A DNA stretch of 11,048 nucleotides from Ruminococcus sp. (GCA_017418765.1 JAFOMV010000011.1:1-11048), one strand, 5' to 3'. Numbered from the stretch's first letter, positions 1 to 7,590 are shown. Notes: generated by a model not told the origin, from the letters alone. Made by a program: numbers and translations.

Positions 1-266
1 GAAACTGCGTCAAGGCCGATCTCCTCGCTTGCAACGATACGGCACATCTCCATGCAGGAGAATGCCTTGCCTGCGTAGTGGACCTCGCCCTTTTCGCCGT
101 AGAACATCTTCATGCTGTCTCTGAAACGGCGGCAATTACTGCGAACCATTTCCTCGTCCATGACATAAAGCGGAGTTCCGTACTCTGCGGCAAGCTCAAC
201 AGTATCAGTGCCGCTTACGGTGAGGTGTCCTTTTTTATTGACACCAAGATTTTCGGATACAAACAT
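1..266 (-). CDS. lysA: Diaminopimelate decarboxylase, N-terminal part (runs off left edge)
   Basis: LysA is the PLP enzyme that decarboxylates meso-diaminopimelate to L-lysine, the last step of lysine synthesis in the cytoplasm. Only the first 88 residues are inside the window. They read like the start of the fold-type III alanine-racemase-like barrel: a TPLYVMDE segment at residues 31-38 and YAGKAF at 64-69, where K67 is the expected PLP-binding lysine. The protein then reads GLDAV just before the edge, the usual lead-in to the glycine-rich segment of this family. I chose the ATG at 264-266 because an AAAGGATGG ribosome-binding site lies about 9 bases upstream. It begins 24 bases after engB, so it is probably the third gene of a lon-engB-lysA transcript. 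Related fold-III decarboxylases (arginine, carboxynorspermidine) cannot be fully excluded from 88 residues, but LysA fits best. Confidence 0.85.
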   Translation of the reverse strand, partial: MFVSENLGVNKKGHLTVSGTDTVELAAEYGTPLYVMDEEMVRSNCRRFRDSMKMFYGEKGEVHYAGKAFSCMEMCRIVASEEIGLDAV

Positions 267-290
267 TTTTATCCATCCTTTCGGAAATAT

Positions 291-899
291 TTATTCGTCA
301 GCGACGTCATTGTCGTCTGCGATATCCTCAACGATAGCTCTCAGTTCCTCGACGCCCTCAAAGGTCTGGGATGAGAACGGTATACTGTGAATGTCTTCAA
401 AGCAAGGTATTTCGTCCTTAAAAGCCTCCATACGCTTTGCTCTTTCCGTCTTGTTAAGCTTGTCAGCCTTGGTCAGCACCAGTACAAAAGGCATTTCCGT
501 ATCGATAAGGTAGTTTATCATGTGTATGTCATCCTTAGTGGGAGCGTGACGCATATCCACCAGCATGAACACCAGTCTGATGTCTCTGTCTGAACTGAGA
601 TAGCCTTCAATAAGGCCTGCCCAGCGCTCCTTTTCGGATTTTGAAACCTTTGCATAGCCGTATCCGGGAAGATCCACGAAGTAGAGATTCTCCAGTCCAT
701 AGAAATTGATAGTAGCCGTCTTTCCGGGAACGGAGCTGACTCTGGCAAGATTTTTTCGATTGAAAAGTTTATTTATAAGTGTGGATTTTCCCACGTTTGA
801 GTGACCTGCAAAAGCGATCTCTATGCGCTCGGGTGCAGGTATCTGTGAGAATTTTCCGTATGCGGCTGAGAACTCAGCCTTGTTATAATTCAGCTTCAC
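291..899 (-). CDS. engB: Ribosome biogenesis GTP-binding protein EngB (YsxC/YihA)
   Basis: EngB is a small essential TRAFAC GTPase needed for late assembly of the large ribosomal subunit. At 202 residues it has the usual family length. Visible motifs are G1 GHSNVGKS at residues 32-39, the region around T61 that would supply G2, G3 DLPG at 76-79 within YFVDLPGYGYAKV (a family hallmark), G4 TKAD at 143-146, and a G5-like FSS at 175-177. The start codon is GTG at 897-899, not ATG. It is supported by a GGAGG ribosome-binding site 8 bases upstream and by the N-terminus lining up with other family members. The gene lies 24 bases after lon and 24 bases before lysA. The lon-engB pairing is the common Firmicute arrangement (lonA-ysxC in Bacillus). 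The C-terminus ends in an acidic run of Asp and Glu. Confidence 0.96.
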   Translation of the reverse strand: MKLNYNKAEFSAAYGKFSQIPAPERIEIAFAGHSNVGKSTLINKLFNRKNLARVSSVPGKTATINFYGLENLYFVDLPGYGYAKVSKSEKERWAGLIEGYLSSDRDIRLVFMLVDMRHAPTKDDIHMINYLIDTEMPFVLVLTKADKLNKTERAKRMEAFKDEIPCFEDIHSIPFSSQTFEGVEELRAIVEDIADDNDVADE

Positions 900-923
900 G
901 GGGGAAACCTCCGTTTCTGTAGT

Positions 924-3266
924 TTATTTTATGAGTGCAGTATCAAGCACATCCTCAAGAGTTTCTGCGTAAACAAACTCAATGGCGTTCTTTACAACGT
1001 CGTCCACTTCTTCAAGGTCGGGCTTGTTTGCGGCTGGAATGATAACTGTGGTCTTGCCTGCCTTGTAAGCAGCCATTGTCTTTTCACGGAGTCCGCCGAT
1101 GGGGAGAACTTTTCCGTGGAGAGTTATCTCGCCTGTCATTGCCACATCTGCTCTTACAGGGAATCCTGAAAGTGCCGATACAAGCGCAGTTGTCATAGTT
1201 ACGCCTGCTGACGGTCCGTCCTTTGGCACAGCACCCTCGGGAGCGTGGATGTGCAGATCGTTTTCCTTGTAGAAATCGGGAGAGATGTTGTATTTCTCTG
1301 CAACGCTTCTCACGTAGCTTACAGCTATCTTGGAGCTTTCTTTCATAACATCGCCCAGTGAGCCTGTTACTTCGATCTTGCCTGTACCTTTGAGCACGAG
1401 GACTTCCAGAGGCATGAGAACACCGCCTACAGACGTCCATGCAAGTCCGTTAACAACACCTACCTGATCCTTATTAGAGGAGATATCTTCAAGATATTTC
1501 TTGATGCCAAGATATGACTGAAGATCATCTTCTTTGATCTGAATACGTTTTGCCTCGCCGGAAGCTATCTTCTTAGCGGCTTTTCGGCAGAGTGAAGCGA
1601 TGTTTCTTTCAAGTGTACGTACACCTGCTTCCTTGGTATAGTACTGTATAATATCGTGTATCGTCTTATCTTCAATACGCAGCTGCGATGCTTTAAGACC
1701 GTGTTCCTTAAGCTGCTTAGGAACAAGGTGCTCCTTTGCGATATGGAACTTCTCCTCTGCTGTATAGCTTGGGAGTTCGATAACTTCCATACGGTCAAGC
1801 AGAGGCGCAGGGATAGCAGATACATTGTTTGCAGTTGTGATGAATACAGCCTTGCTCAGGTCAAAAGGTACTTCAATGAAGTGGTCACGGAAAGCATTGT
1901 TCTGTTCACTGTCGAGAACTTCAAGCATAGCTGATGATGGATCACCCTTGATATCGCTGCAAAGCTTGTCGATCTCATCAAAAAGTATGAGTGGATTGGA
2001 TGTTCCTGCCTGAATGAGAGCAGTAATGATACGTCCCGGCATAGCGCCTACATAAGTCTTACGGTGACCACGTATATCAGCTTCGTCACGGACACCGCCA
2101 AGAGATACACGGGCATACTTGCGTCCCATAGCCTTAGCAATTGATTTTGCAATTGAAGTTTTACCGATACCGGGAGGGCCTGCCAGACAGATTATCTGTC
2201 CCTTAATTTCGGGGTTCAGCATATGCACAGCAAGAAATTCCAGTATTCTGTCCTTTACCTTTTTAAGTCCGTAGTGATCCTTTTCAAGAACGGCTTCAGC
2301 CTTTTCCATTGAAAGCTTAGCCTTAGAGAACTTGCCCCAGGGCAGATCGAGAACTGTATCAAGGTAGTTCTTGATAACGAAAGCTTCCTGAGAAGATGGC
2401 GGCAGCTTTGTCAGCTTGTCAGCTTCTTTCAGCAGCTTTTCCTTGCTCTTATCGTCTATTTTAAGCTCCATGATATCGTTGATATAGCCGAACGCTTCCT
2501 CGGCGTCATCTTCACCGAGCTGTTCCTGTATAACTCTCATCTGCTCACGGAGATAGTATTCTTTCTGTCCTTTGTCGATACTGTTTTTAGTCTGCTCGTT
2601 GATGAGGTTTTCAAGCTCGAGGATCTCCACCTCTGACGAAAGGCACGCAAAAAGCACAGAAAGCTTGTTTATGATATTAGTTTCTTCCAGCAGTGTCTGC
2701 TTGTCACGATAATTGAGATTGCAATTGAAAGTAACCGCTTCATACAGTTTCACAGGTGAATCCTGTGTCATTACGGATGTCAGCAGTTCCTTTGGCATTC
2801 TTGGAAAGAATGAGGCATATCTCTCGAAAACGTCCTTGACCGAGCGCATGAGTGCTTCTGCTTCAACTTCATCGTATTTAGCACGGGAGTAGGTAGGCGT
2901 ACGCTTTACCTCCGCCCTGAGTGCATCGCCGTCATCAATAAGTCTTACAAGATTTGCCTTGTATACACCTTCTACAAGGACCTTCATTATACTATCAGGC
3001 AGCTTTAATACCTGCTTTATCTCTACAACTACGCCGACTTTATAAAGATCAGAGGCTTTTGGAGTATCAACATAAGCCTCATGTTGAGTTACGAGAAACA
3101 GTTTACCGCCCTCTTTAAGAGAGCGTTCTATTGATGTGACCGACTTTTCTCTTGAAACATCAAAATGCATTACCATTTTAGGAAATGCAACAAGTCCTCT
3201 CATAGCTACTGTGTAAAAGATATTATCATTTTCTGTATTCTTATCGCTTTTAATGGTCTGTTCCAT
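924..3266 (-). CDS. lon: ATP-dependent Lon protease (LonA type)
   Basis: Lon is a cytoplasmic AAA+ serine protease that unfolds and degrades misfolded and regulatory proteins as a ring hexamer. The 780-residue product is close to the E. coli length (784). Residues 1 to about 210 are the Lon N-terminal substrate-binding domain, followed by a charged coiled-coil stretch (about 215-290) with the family's KEYYLREQ motif. The AAA+ module has Walker A GPPGIGKT at 363-370, Walker B LILFDEID at 426-433, a sensor-1-like N480 and a likely sensor-2 arginine R550 in EAGVRTLER. The protease domain has the Ser-Lys dyad: S686 in PKDGPSAG and K729 in LPIGGLREK, 43 residues apart as in E. coli. All key residues are present. 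The ATG at 3264-3266 follows a GGTGGA-like ribosome-binding site. A strong promoter and a hairpin leader lie just upstream. It is LonA; no membrane segments of the LonB type are seen. Confidence 0.98.
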   Translation of the reverse strand: MEQTIKSDKNTENDNIFYTVAMRGLVAFPKMVMHFDVSREKSVTSIERSLKEGGKLFLVTQHEAYVDTPKASDLYKVGVVVEIKQVLKLPDSIMKVLVEGVYKANLVRLIDDGDALRAEVKRTPTYSRAKYDEVEAEALMRSVKDVFERYASFFPRMPKELLTSVMTQDSPVKLYEAVTFNCNLNYRDKQTLLEETNIINKLSVLFACLSSEVEILELENLINEQTKNSIDKGQKEYYLREQMRVIQEQLGEDDAEEAFGYINDIMELKIDDKSKEKLLKEADKLTKLPPSSQEAFVIKNYLDTVLDLPWGKFSKAKLSMEKAEAVLEKDHYGLKKVKDRILEFLAVHMLNPEIKGQIICLAGPPGIGKTSIAKSIAKAMGRKYARVSLGGVRDEADIRGHRKTYVGAMPGRIITALIQAGTSNPLILFDEIDKLCSDIKGDPSSAMLEVLDSEQNNAFRDHFIEVPFDLSKAVFITTANNVSAIPAPLLDRMEVIELPSYTAEEKFHIAKEHLVPKQLKEHGLKASQLRIEDKTIHDIIQYYTKEAGVRTLERNIASLCRKAAKKIASGEAKRIQIKEDDLQSYLGIKKYLEDISSNKDQVGVVNGLAWTSVGGVLMPLEVLVLKGTGKIEVTGSLGDVMKESSKIAVSYVRSVAEKYNISPDFYKENDLHIHAPEGAVPKDGPSAGVTMTTALVSALSGFPVRADVAMTGEITLHGKVLPIGGLREKTMAAYKAGKTTVIIPAANKPDLEEVDDVVKNAIEFVYAETLEDVLDTALIK

Positions 3267-3329
3267 TTATTCCACCACATTTCCCTTATGTTTAAGCTGT
3301 AACAGCTTTGAAGAATAACTGATTTTAGT

Positions 3330-3371
3330 AAACACCGCACAAGGCGCACCTGACGTCTTTGTGCGGTGTTT
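3330..3371 (-). promoter_or_regulatory. Long perfect inverted repeat in the lon 5' leader
   Basis: The arms at 3330-3342 (aaacaccgcacaa) and 3359-3371 are exact reverse complements over 13 bases, separated by a 16-base loop. A bulged extension is possible (TAG at 3372-3374 of the transcript with CTA at 3326-3328). It begins about 10 bases after the transcription start predicted from the lon promoter, so it should be the first structure in the lon mRNA. No U-tract follows on either strand, so it does not look like an intrinsic terminator. It could be an mRNA-stabilising 5' hairpin, a protein-binding operator in DNA, or an RNA regulatory element. The loop itself contains a GACGTC palindrome. 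It does not match the CIRCE or CtsR operators as I know them. The ribosome-binding site is about 55 bases further on and is not sequestered by this stem. Confidence 0.75.
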
Positions 3372-3386
3372 CTATTATCACTTTAT

Positions 3387-3415
3387 ATTATACTATATAT
3401 CGGATAAAAAAGCAA
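3387..3415 (-). promoter_or_regulatory. Sigma-A type promoter for lon
   Basis: On the minus strand there is a -35 box TTGCTT (3415-3410), a 17-base A/T-rich spacer, and a perfect -10 box TATAAT (3392-3387). The predicted start of transcription is near 3381. It lies after the clpX terminator and about 120 bases upstream of the lon start codon, so it should drive lon, engB and lysA independently of clpX. The spacing and box quality are close to the housekeeping consensus, which suggests substantial basal expression. Confidence 0.85.
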
Positions 3416-3446
3416 GTGAAAATTATATGATGAAGAAAAGGTGAAA

Positions 3447-3484
3447 GAAAAAAATCAAGCTGTACAACTCGGATGTACAGCTTG
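3447..3484 (-). terminator. Intrinsic terminator after clpX
   Basis: An 11-base-pair perfect stem (arms 3456-3466 and 3474-3484, CAAGCTGTACA in the transcript) with a 7-base loop is followed by A and then seven consecutive U residues (3454-3448 of the minus transcript). It starts only 6 bases after the clpX stop codon. This is a textbook Rho-independent terminator and separates the clp transcript from lon. Confidence 0.93.
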
Positions 3485-3490
3485 CAATAA

Positions 3491-4798
3491 TTAAGCAGTT
3501 TTATTTGTCTTGCTTTTTTCACTCTGAGCAGAACTTGATTTTTCTTTTATTTTTGATTTGATCAGAGATGGCTGCTTGTTTTCAGTCACACATTCCTTCT
3601 TGACCACGACTTTTGTTACGCTTCCGTCAGACGGAACACTGAACATAGTGTCCATAAGTATGCCTTCCATGATCGAACGAAGTCCACGTGCGCCTGTTTT
3701 CTGAGCTATTGCCTTTTTAGCTATCTCTATAAGAGCGTCATCTTCTATTTCTAGATCAATGTTATCATAAGTGAAAAGCTTCTTGTATTGCTTTATCAAA
3801 GCGTTTTTAGGTTCGGTAAGGATCCTTACAAGTGAATGTTCGTCAAGCTCCTCAAGAACGGAGATAACAGGAAGACGTCCCACAAACTCAGGTACCATGC
3901 CGAATTTTACGAGGTCCTTGGGGACAACTTTCTTGAACACATTTGCTTCCTCAGTTTTCGCTTTGATCTCACCGCCGAAACCGATAGGAGCCTTGCCGAT
4001 ACGTGACTGAATCTGCTTTTCAAGTCCGTCAAAAGCACCGCCGCATATAAAGAGGATGTTCTTTGTGTTGATCTGTATAACTTCCTGATTCGGGTGCTTT
4101 CTGCCGCCCTGCGGAGGAACATTTGAAACAGTGCCTTCAATTATCTTGAGGAGAGCCTGCTGAACGCCCTCGCCGCTTACATCACGTGTAAGTGAGGTAT
4201 TCTCGGACTTTCTTGCTATCTTATCGATCTCATCAATATAAATGATACCTTTTTCGGCAGCCTTGATATCATAATCAGCTGCCTGTATAAGTCTCAGGAG
4301 AACGTTTTCTACGTCATCACCTACATAGCCTGCTTCGGTAATTGTAGTAGCATCTGCGATCGCAAAAGGAACATTGAGAAGTTTTGCCAGTGTCTGTGCA
4401 AGAAAAGTCTTACCAACACCTGTAGGGCCCAGCAGAAGAACATTGCTTTTCTGAAGGTCGATCTCATCATTATCATTCTGTTCCTGTGCAGTAATACGCT
4501 TATAGTGGTTGTAAACTGCAACAGCCAGTGATTTTTTAGCTTCATCCTGCCCTATCACATACTCGTCAAGATATTCTTTTATCTGAACAGGCTTCAGAAG
4601 TTTGAGTTTAGATATATCAGTGTTTTTTTCCGGTTTAGCAGCCTTACGGTGAGATTTAGCGATCCCCGGACCATAGAGCATTTCATAGCAGTAGCAAACA
4701 CATTCATCGCATATATTGACCGAACCTGCCGAAAACATACTGTGAACATTGTGCTCAGCTTTACCGCAGAAACTGCATGATTTATAAGTTTCAGCCAT
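3491..4798 (-). CDS. clpX: ATP-dependent Clp protease ATP-binding subunit ClpX
   Basis: ClpX is the AAA+ unfoldase that recognises tagged substrates and threads them into ClpP. The 435-residue product shows a four-cysteine zinc-binding domain (C8, C11, C30, C33), Walker A GPTGVGKT at 124-131, pore loop GYVG at 157-160, Walker B IIYIDEID at 185-192, the RKH pore loop at 233-235, an IGF tripeptide at 272-274 (the loop that docks on ClpP), an arginine finger candidate R308 in FVGRLP, and sensor-2 GARGLR around 369-374. The ATG at 4796-4798 is 9 bases after the clpP stop, with AGGTAGG as ribosome-binding site overlapping the end of clpP. After the normal end of the fold there is a roughly 30-residue Lys/Ser-rich, probably disordered tail (about 405-435), which accounts for its slightly long size. 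Confidence 0.98.
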   Translation of the reverse strand: MAETYKSCSFCGKAEHNVHSMFSAGSVNICDECVCYCYEMLYGPGIAKSHRKAAKPEKNTDISKLKLLKPVQIKEYLDEYVIGQDEAKKSLAVAVYNHYKRITAQEQNDNDEIDLQKSNVLLLGPTGVGKTFLAQTLAKLLNVPFAIADATTITEAGYVGDDVENVLLRLIQAADYDIKAAEKGIIYIDEIDKIARKSENTSLTRDVSGEGVQQALLKIIEGTVSNVPPQGGRKHPNQEVIQINTKNILFICGGAFDGLEKQIQSRIGKAPIGFGGEIKAKTEEANVFKKVVPKDLVKFGMVPEFVGRLPVISVLEELDEHSLVRILTEPKNALIKQYKKLFTYDNIDLEIEDDALIEIAKKAIAQKTGARGLRSIMEGILMDTMFSVPSDGSVTKVVVKKECVTENKQPSLIKSKIKEKSSSAQSEKSKTNKTA

Positions 4799-4807
4799 TT
4801 ACAAAAC

Positions 4808-5398
4808 CTACCTTTTTTCTATGACCTTGTCGATAAGACCGTAATCAAGAGCCTCATTAGCGTTCATATAATTATCACGCTCGCAGGCATCATGTATCTC
4901 CTCAATGGTTTTGCCAGTATTTGCCGCCAGAATAGATTCGAGTCTGTTTCTTGTGCGCTCCATATTCTTAGCGTGTATCATGATATCGGTCTGCTGTCCG
5001 CCGAGACCTCCTCCGATCAGAGGCTGGTGTATCATGATCTCACTGTTCGGAAGCGCAAATCTCTTGCCCTTTGCACCTGATGAAAGGAGGAATGCACCCA
5101 TTGAAGCAGCCATACCTATGCATATTGTAGACACATCACACTTGATGTAATTCATAGTGTCGTAGATAGCAAAACCAGCTGTAACAGAACCGCCGGGGCT
5201 ATTTATATAAAGTGAGATATCCTTTTCCGGATCCTGACTTTCCAGGTAAAGAAGCTGTGCAACAACAAGACTTGCGGTAGTATCATTGACCTGATCTGAC
5301 AGCATTATGATCCTGTCATTGAGCAGACGGGAAAAAATATCATAGGATCTTTCGCCTCTGCTTGTTTGTTCAACGACATATGGTACTAAACTGCTCAT
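4808..5398 (-). CDS. clpP: ATP-dependent Clp protease proteolytic subunit ClpP
   Basis: ClpP is the serine peptidase that forms a double heptameric chamber and degrades chains delivered by ClpX or ClpC. At 196 residues it has the typical size. The catalytic triad is visible: S99 in GMAASMGA, H124 in MIHQP and D175 in ERDNYM. The N-terminus ([23 protein letters not shown]) matches the family closely, with a short propeptide region. The glycine-rich stretch after the catalytic histidine (IGGGLGG) is about two residues longer than in E. coli ClpP as I recall it. The ATG at 5396-5398 was chosen because AAAGGA lies 9 bases upstream; another ATG at 5403-5405 is out of frame and too close to that site. 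clpX follows after 9 bases, so the two are surely co-transcribed. A terminator-like hairpin lies just upstream, between tig and clpP. Confidence 0.98.
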   Translation of the reverse strand: MSSLVPYVVEQTSRGERSYDIFSRLLNDRIIMLSDQVNDTTASLVVAQLLYLESQDPEKDISLYINSPGGSVTAGFAIYDTMNYIKCDVSTICIGMAASMGAFLLSSGAKGKRFALPNSEIMIHQPLIGGGLGGQQTDIMIHAKNMERTRNRLESILAANTGKTIEEIHDACERDNYMNANEALDYGLIDKVIEKR

Positions 5399-5417
5399 AA
5401 TTCATCGTCCTTTCTTT

Positions 5418-5452
5418 AAAAACAGTTGTCCCACAATAAGCTGCGGGACAAC
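5418..5452 (-). terminator. Terminator-like hairpin between tig and clpP
   Basis: In the minus-strand transcript, arms at 5452-5442 and 5435-5425 form an 11-base-pair stem with one G.U wobble and a 6-base loop. After two bases comes a run of five U residues (5422-5418). The wobble is a valid pair only in minus-strand RNA, which supports that orientation. It lies 32 bases after the tig stop and immediately before the clpP ribosome-binding site. I see no convincing promoter between it and clpP, so it may be a partial terminator that reduces, rather than blocks, read-through from tig into clpP-clpX. Confidence 0.75.
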
Positions 5453-5484
5453 GTATGATCATATAGAATATTGTCGAAAAATAA

Positions 5485-6792
5485 TTATTCAGCGCTTTCC
5501 TCAGCAGGTGTATCATCAACCACAGCATTTTCCTTGACAAATTCAACTGCCTTCTGAACCTTGATATCTGTAGCATAATCATCAAGCGGAATAAATCTCT
5601 TGACCATTTCAACATCGATATTATTAGCTGCTGCAAGTTCAGCAAGACCATTGTTGATATCTTCTTCTGTAGCTTCGATTCCCTCAAGTTCAGCGATCTT
5701 TTCGAGAGCCAGTCTGAGCTTAACTTCGTTTTCAGCTCTGTCTCTGTATGTTTCTCTGAATGAATCAGCATCCATACCTGTATACTGGAAGTAAAGATTA
5801 AGATCCATTCCCTGAGCCTGGAGCTGCTGCTCGAATGTACGCATAAGAGCATCTATTCTCTGCTCATACATGCAGTTAGGGATAGGAGAATCTACCTTAG
5901 CGATAAGTGCATTCATAAGAGTATTCTCAAATGAAGCATCAGCCTGTTTAACAGCAGCCTCCTCAAGCTTAGTCCTGATGTCATCTCTGTACTCAGCAAC
6001 AGTATCGAATTCAGTAGCATCCTTTACGAGGTCATCATTGATCTCAGGAAGTTCTTCATAGCTGATAGCCTTGAGCTTTACCTTGAATGTAGCGTCCTTG
6101 CCTGCATAATCAGTCATCTGATAATCCTCAGGGAACTTAACATTGACATCGAACTCGTCACCGATGTTGTGGCCAACGATCTGATCCTCGAAGCCGGGGA
6201 TAAACTGACCGCTGCCAAGTCGGAGAGGATGATCCTCGCCCTTGCCGCCTTCAAATGCTTCATCACCGAAGAAGCCCTCAAAGTCAATGATAACTTCATC
6301 ATCAAGCTGAGCAGCTCTGTCTTCAACTGAAACGATGCGTGCATTCTTCTTTCTGATCATATCGATCTGCTTATCTATATCTTCGTCAGTGATCTCCTTG
6401 ACAGCCTTAGGAGCCTTGAGTCCCTTATAATCTGATATCTCGATCTCAGGCTTTGTAACGCATACAGCCTTAAGCTCAACGCCTTCTTCCTTGCTGATTG
6501 ATGTGACCTCAACGTTTGGTCTGTCTACAAGAACAAGACCTGTTTCGTTTACAGCAGCATCTATCTCAGGTCCGAGGAGAGCATTTATAGCGCCCTCATA
6601 GAATGCGCCTTCGCCGAACTCTCTTTCAGCAAGCTTACGTGAAACCTTGCCCTTTCTGAATCCCTTTATCTGGATATTCTTCTTCTGGCGCTGATATTCC
6701 TGTTCAACAGCAGCCTCGAAAGCAGCGGGATCAATAGAAATTACTAACTCAGTAGTATTTACCTCTGTTTTGTTTGAAGATTTTAAACTCAT
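5485..6792 (-). CDS. tig: Trigger factor (ribosome-associated chaperone and peptidyl-prolyl isomerase)
   Basis: Trigger factor docks at the ribosome exit tunnel, binds nascent chains and catalyses prolyl isomerisation. The three-part layout is visible: an N-terminal ribosome-binding domain with signature GFRKGK at residues 44-49, an FKBP-type PPIase domain at about 160-243 (LGSGQFIPGFEDQIVG is characteristic), and a helical C-terminal chaperone domain to residue 435, ending in an acidic tail. I start it at the ATG at 6790-6792 because GGAGG at 6804-6808 is a good ribosome-binding site for it and because family members begin at this point. An in-frame ATG six codons upstream (6808-6810) overlaps that GGAGG and is unlikely to be used. 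The proline that often follows GFRxGK(A/V) is serine here (GKVS). It has its own promoter and heads the tig-clpP-clpX cluster. Confidence 0.97.
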   Translation of the reverse strand: MSLKSSNKTEVNTTELVISIDPAAFEAAVEQEYQRQKKNIQIKGFRKGKVSRKLAEREFGEGAFYEGAINALLGPEIDAAVNETGLVLVDRPNVEVTSISKEEGVELKAVCVTKPEIEISDYKGLKAPKAVKEITDEDIDKQIDMIRKKNARIVSVEDRAAQLDDEVIIDFEGFFGDEAFEGGKGEDHPLRLGSGQFIPGFEDQIVGHNIGDEFDVNVKFPEDYQMTDYAGKDATFKVKLKAISYEELPEINDDLVKDATEFDTVAEYRDDIRTKLEEAAVKQADASFENTLMNALIAKVDSPIPNCMYEQRIDALMRTFEQQLQAQGMDLNLYFQYTGMDADSFRETYRDRAENEVKLRLALEKIAELEGIEATEEDINNGLAELAAANNIDVEMVKRFIPLDDYATDIKVQKAVEFVKENAVVDDTPAEESAE

Positions 6793-6833
6793 AATTGATA
6801 CGTCCTCCATTAATTATATAACATACTTGGTAC

Positions 6834-6862
6834 ATTATACCACATTTCAAAATATTTTTCCA
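6834..6862 (-). promoter_or_regulatory. Promoter for tig (extended -10)
   Basis: The minus strand reads TGGTATAAT at 6842-6834, an extended -10 element (TG-N-TATAAT). A modest -35 candidate, TGGAAA, lies at 6862-6857 with a 17-base spacer. Transcription would start near 6827, giving a leader of about 35 bases before the tig start. The promoter sits in the 102-base gap after the metallophosphoesterase stop. No clear terminator for the upstream operon is seen in this gap, so read-through from upstream may add to tig expression. Confidence 0.75.
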
Positions 6863-6894
6863 CTAATTTTACGCACTTCTGCATTTTGCACAAA

Positions 6895-7587
6895 TCAAAG
6901 TATTTTTTCAGGGATAAACTGCAAATAATCACCAGAAATCAAATGGAAATTTATACCATCATATGTATTTGTAACGCAGAGTTCATGTGCACTTTTACCA
7001 TGAATATGCCCATAGTAACAATCCTTAATGTTGTAGCGGTAAAGCACCTCAAGGATGTCATAGTTGAAATTTGCTGCAAAGATAGGCGGATAGTGAAGAA
7101 ATACTATAGGTTCAAGGTTTTCGGCAAGAGCAGATCTGATAGAAGTTTCAAGTCTTTGCACTTCCCTTTTCAACACCTTTTCATCCTGCGTTTCTCCCGG
7201 CATATTGACCCATCCTCTTGTACCGCAGATACCGTAATTATCGTATCTGTAGTGGTTGTTATGCAGTATTTTTATTGTATCGAATCCTTCCGCAAGAAGA
7301 AATTCGTCCATTTTCTTTTTTGTAGACCACCAATAATCATGGTTGCCTTTTATGATTATCTTGCTCCCCGGGAGTTCGTTTATAAAGCGAAAATCGGGAA
7401 CTGCTTCCGACAGTGACATCCCCCATGAGATATCACCGGGAAGCACGATAGTATCATCATTTTCTATATTATCAAGCCAGTGCTTTTTGATCCTCTCCTG
7501 ATAATCCTGCCATCCGCTGAAGATACTCATAGTTTTCGACGGATCGCTGAAGCACAAATGAAGATCAGCGAGTACATACAAGCTCAT
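6895..7587 (-). CDS. Calcineurin-like metallophosphoesterase
   Basis: This 230-residue protein carries the metal-binding motifs of the calcineurin-like phosphoesterase fold in order: D8 and H10 in ADLHL, GD at 51-52 in PGDISWG, GNHD at 81-84, H165 in FLHYPP and GHIHG at 193-197. It therefore probably hydrolyses phosphomono- or diesters using two metal ions, but the substrate cannot be read from the sequence. It resembles a stand-alone clostridial group of predicted phosphohydrolases (COG1768 from memory). No signal peptide or membrane segment is seen, so it is likely cytoplasmic. Its ATG at 7585-7587 begins only 3 bases after the thrC stop with a weak GGGA-like ribosome-binding site inside thrC, which suggests translational coupling to thrC. 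It is the last gene of the rbgA operon before the tig promoter. Confidence 0.9.
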   Translation of the reverse strand: MSLYVLADLHLCFSDPSKTMSIFSGWQDYQERIKKHWLDNIENDDTIVLPGDISWGMSLSEAVPDFRFINELPGSKIIIKGNHDYWWSTKKKMDEFLLAEGFDTIKILHNNHYRYDNYGICGTRGWVNMPGETQDEKVLKREVQRLETSIRSALAENLEPIVFLHYPPIFAANFNYDILEVLYRYNIKDCYYGHIHGKSAHELCVTNTYDGINFHLISGDYLQFIPEKIL

Positions 7588-7590
7588 ATA

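Noticed and set aside
78..374. Plus-strand open frames over the lysA/engB junction
   Set aside because: They run antisense to lysA and engB, and their translations show no conserved motif.
3294..3308. A 6-base-pair hairpin with a 3-base loop (AAGCTG / CAGCTT) in the lon leader, with partial resemblance to the clpX terminator stem
   Set aside because: Too short to claim function, and the shared AAGCTGTA is likely coincidence.
5370..5405. A short out-of-frame ORF (11 codons, ATG at 5403-5405) overlapping the start of clpP
   Set aside because: Its ATG is only about 2 bases from the AAAGGA site, too close for normal initiation, and the clpP ATG has ideal spacing. Probably chance.
6886..7416. 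A 176-codon plus-strand open frame opposite the metallophosphoesterase
   Set aside because: The translation has no recognisable motif and is rich in Lys, Phe and His in a way typical of an antisense shadow. The minus-strand frame carries all phosphoesterase motifs.
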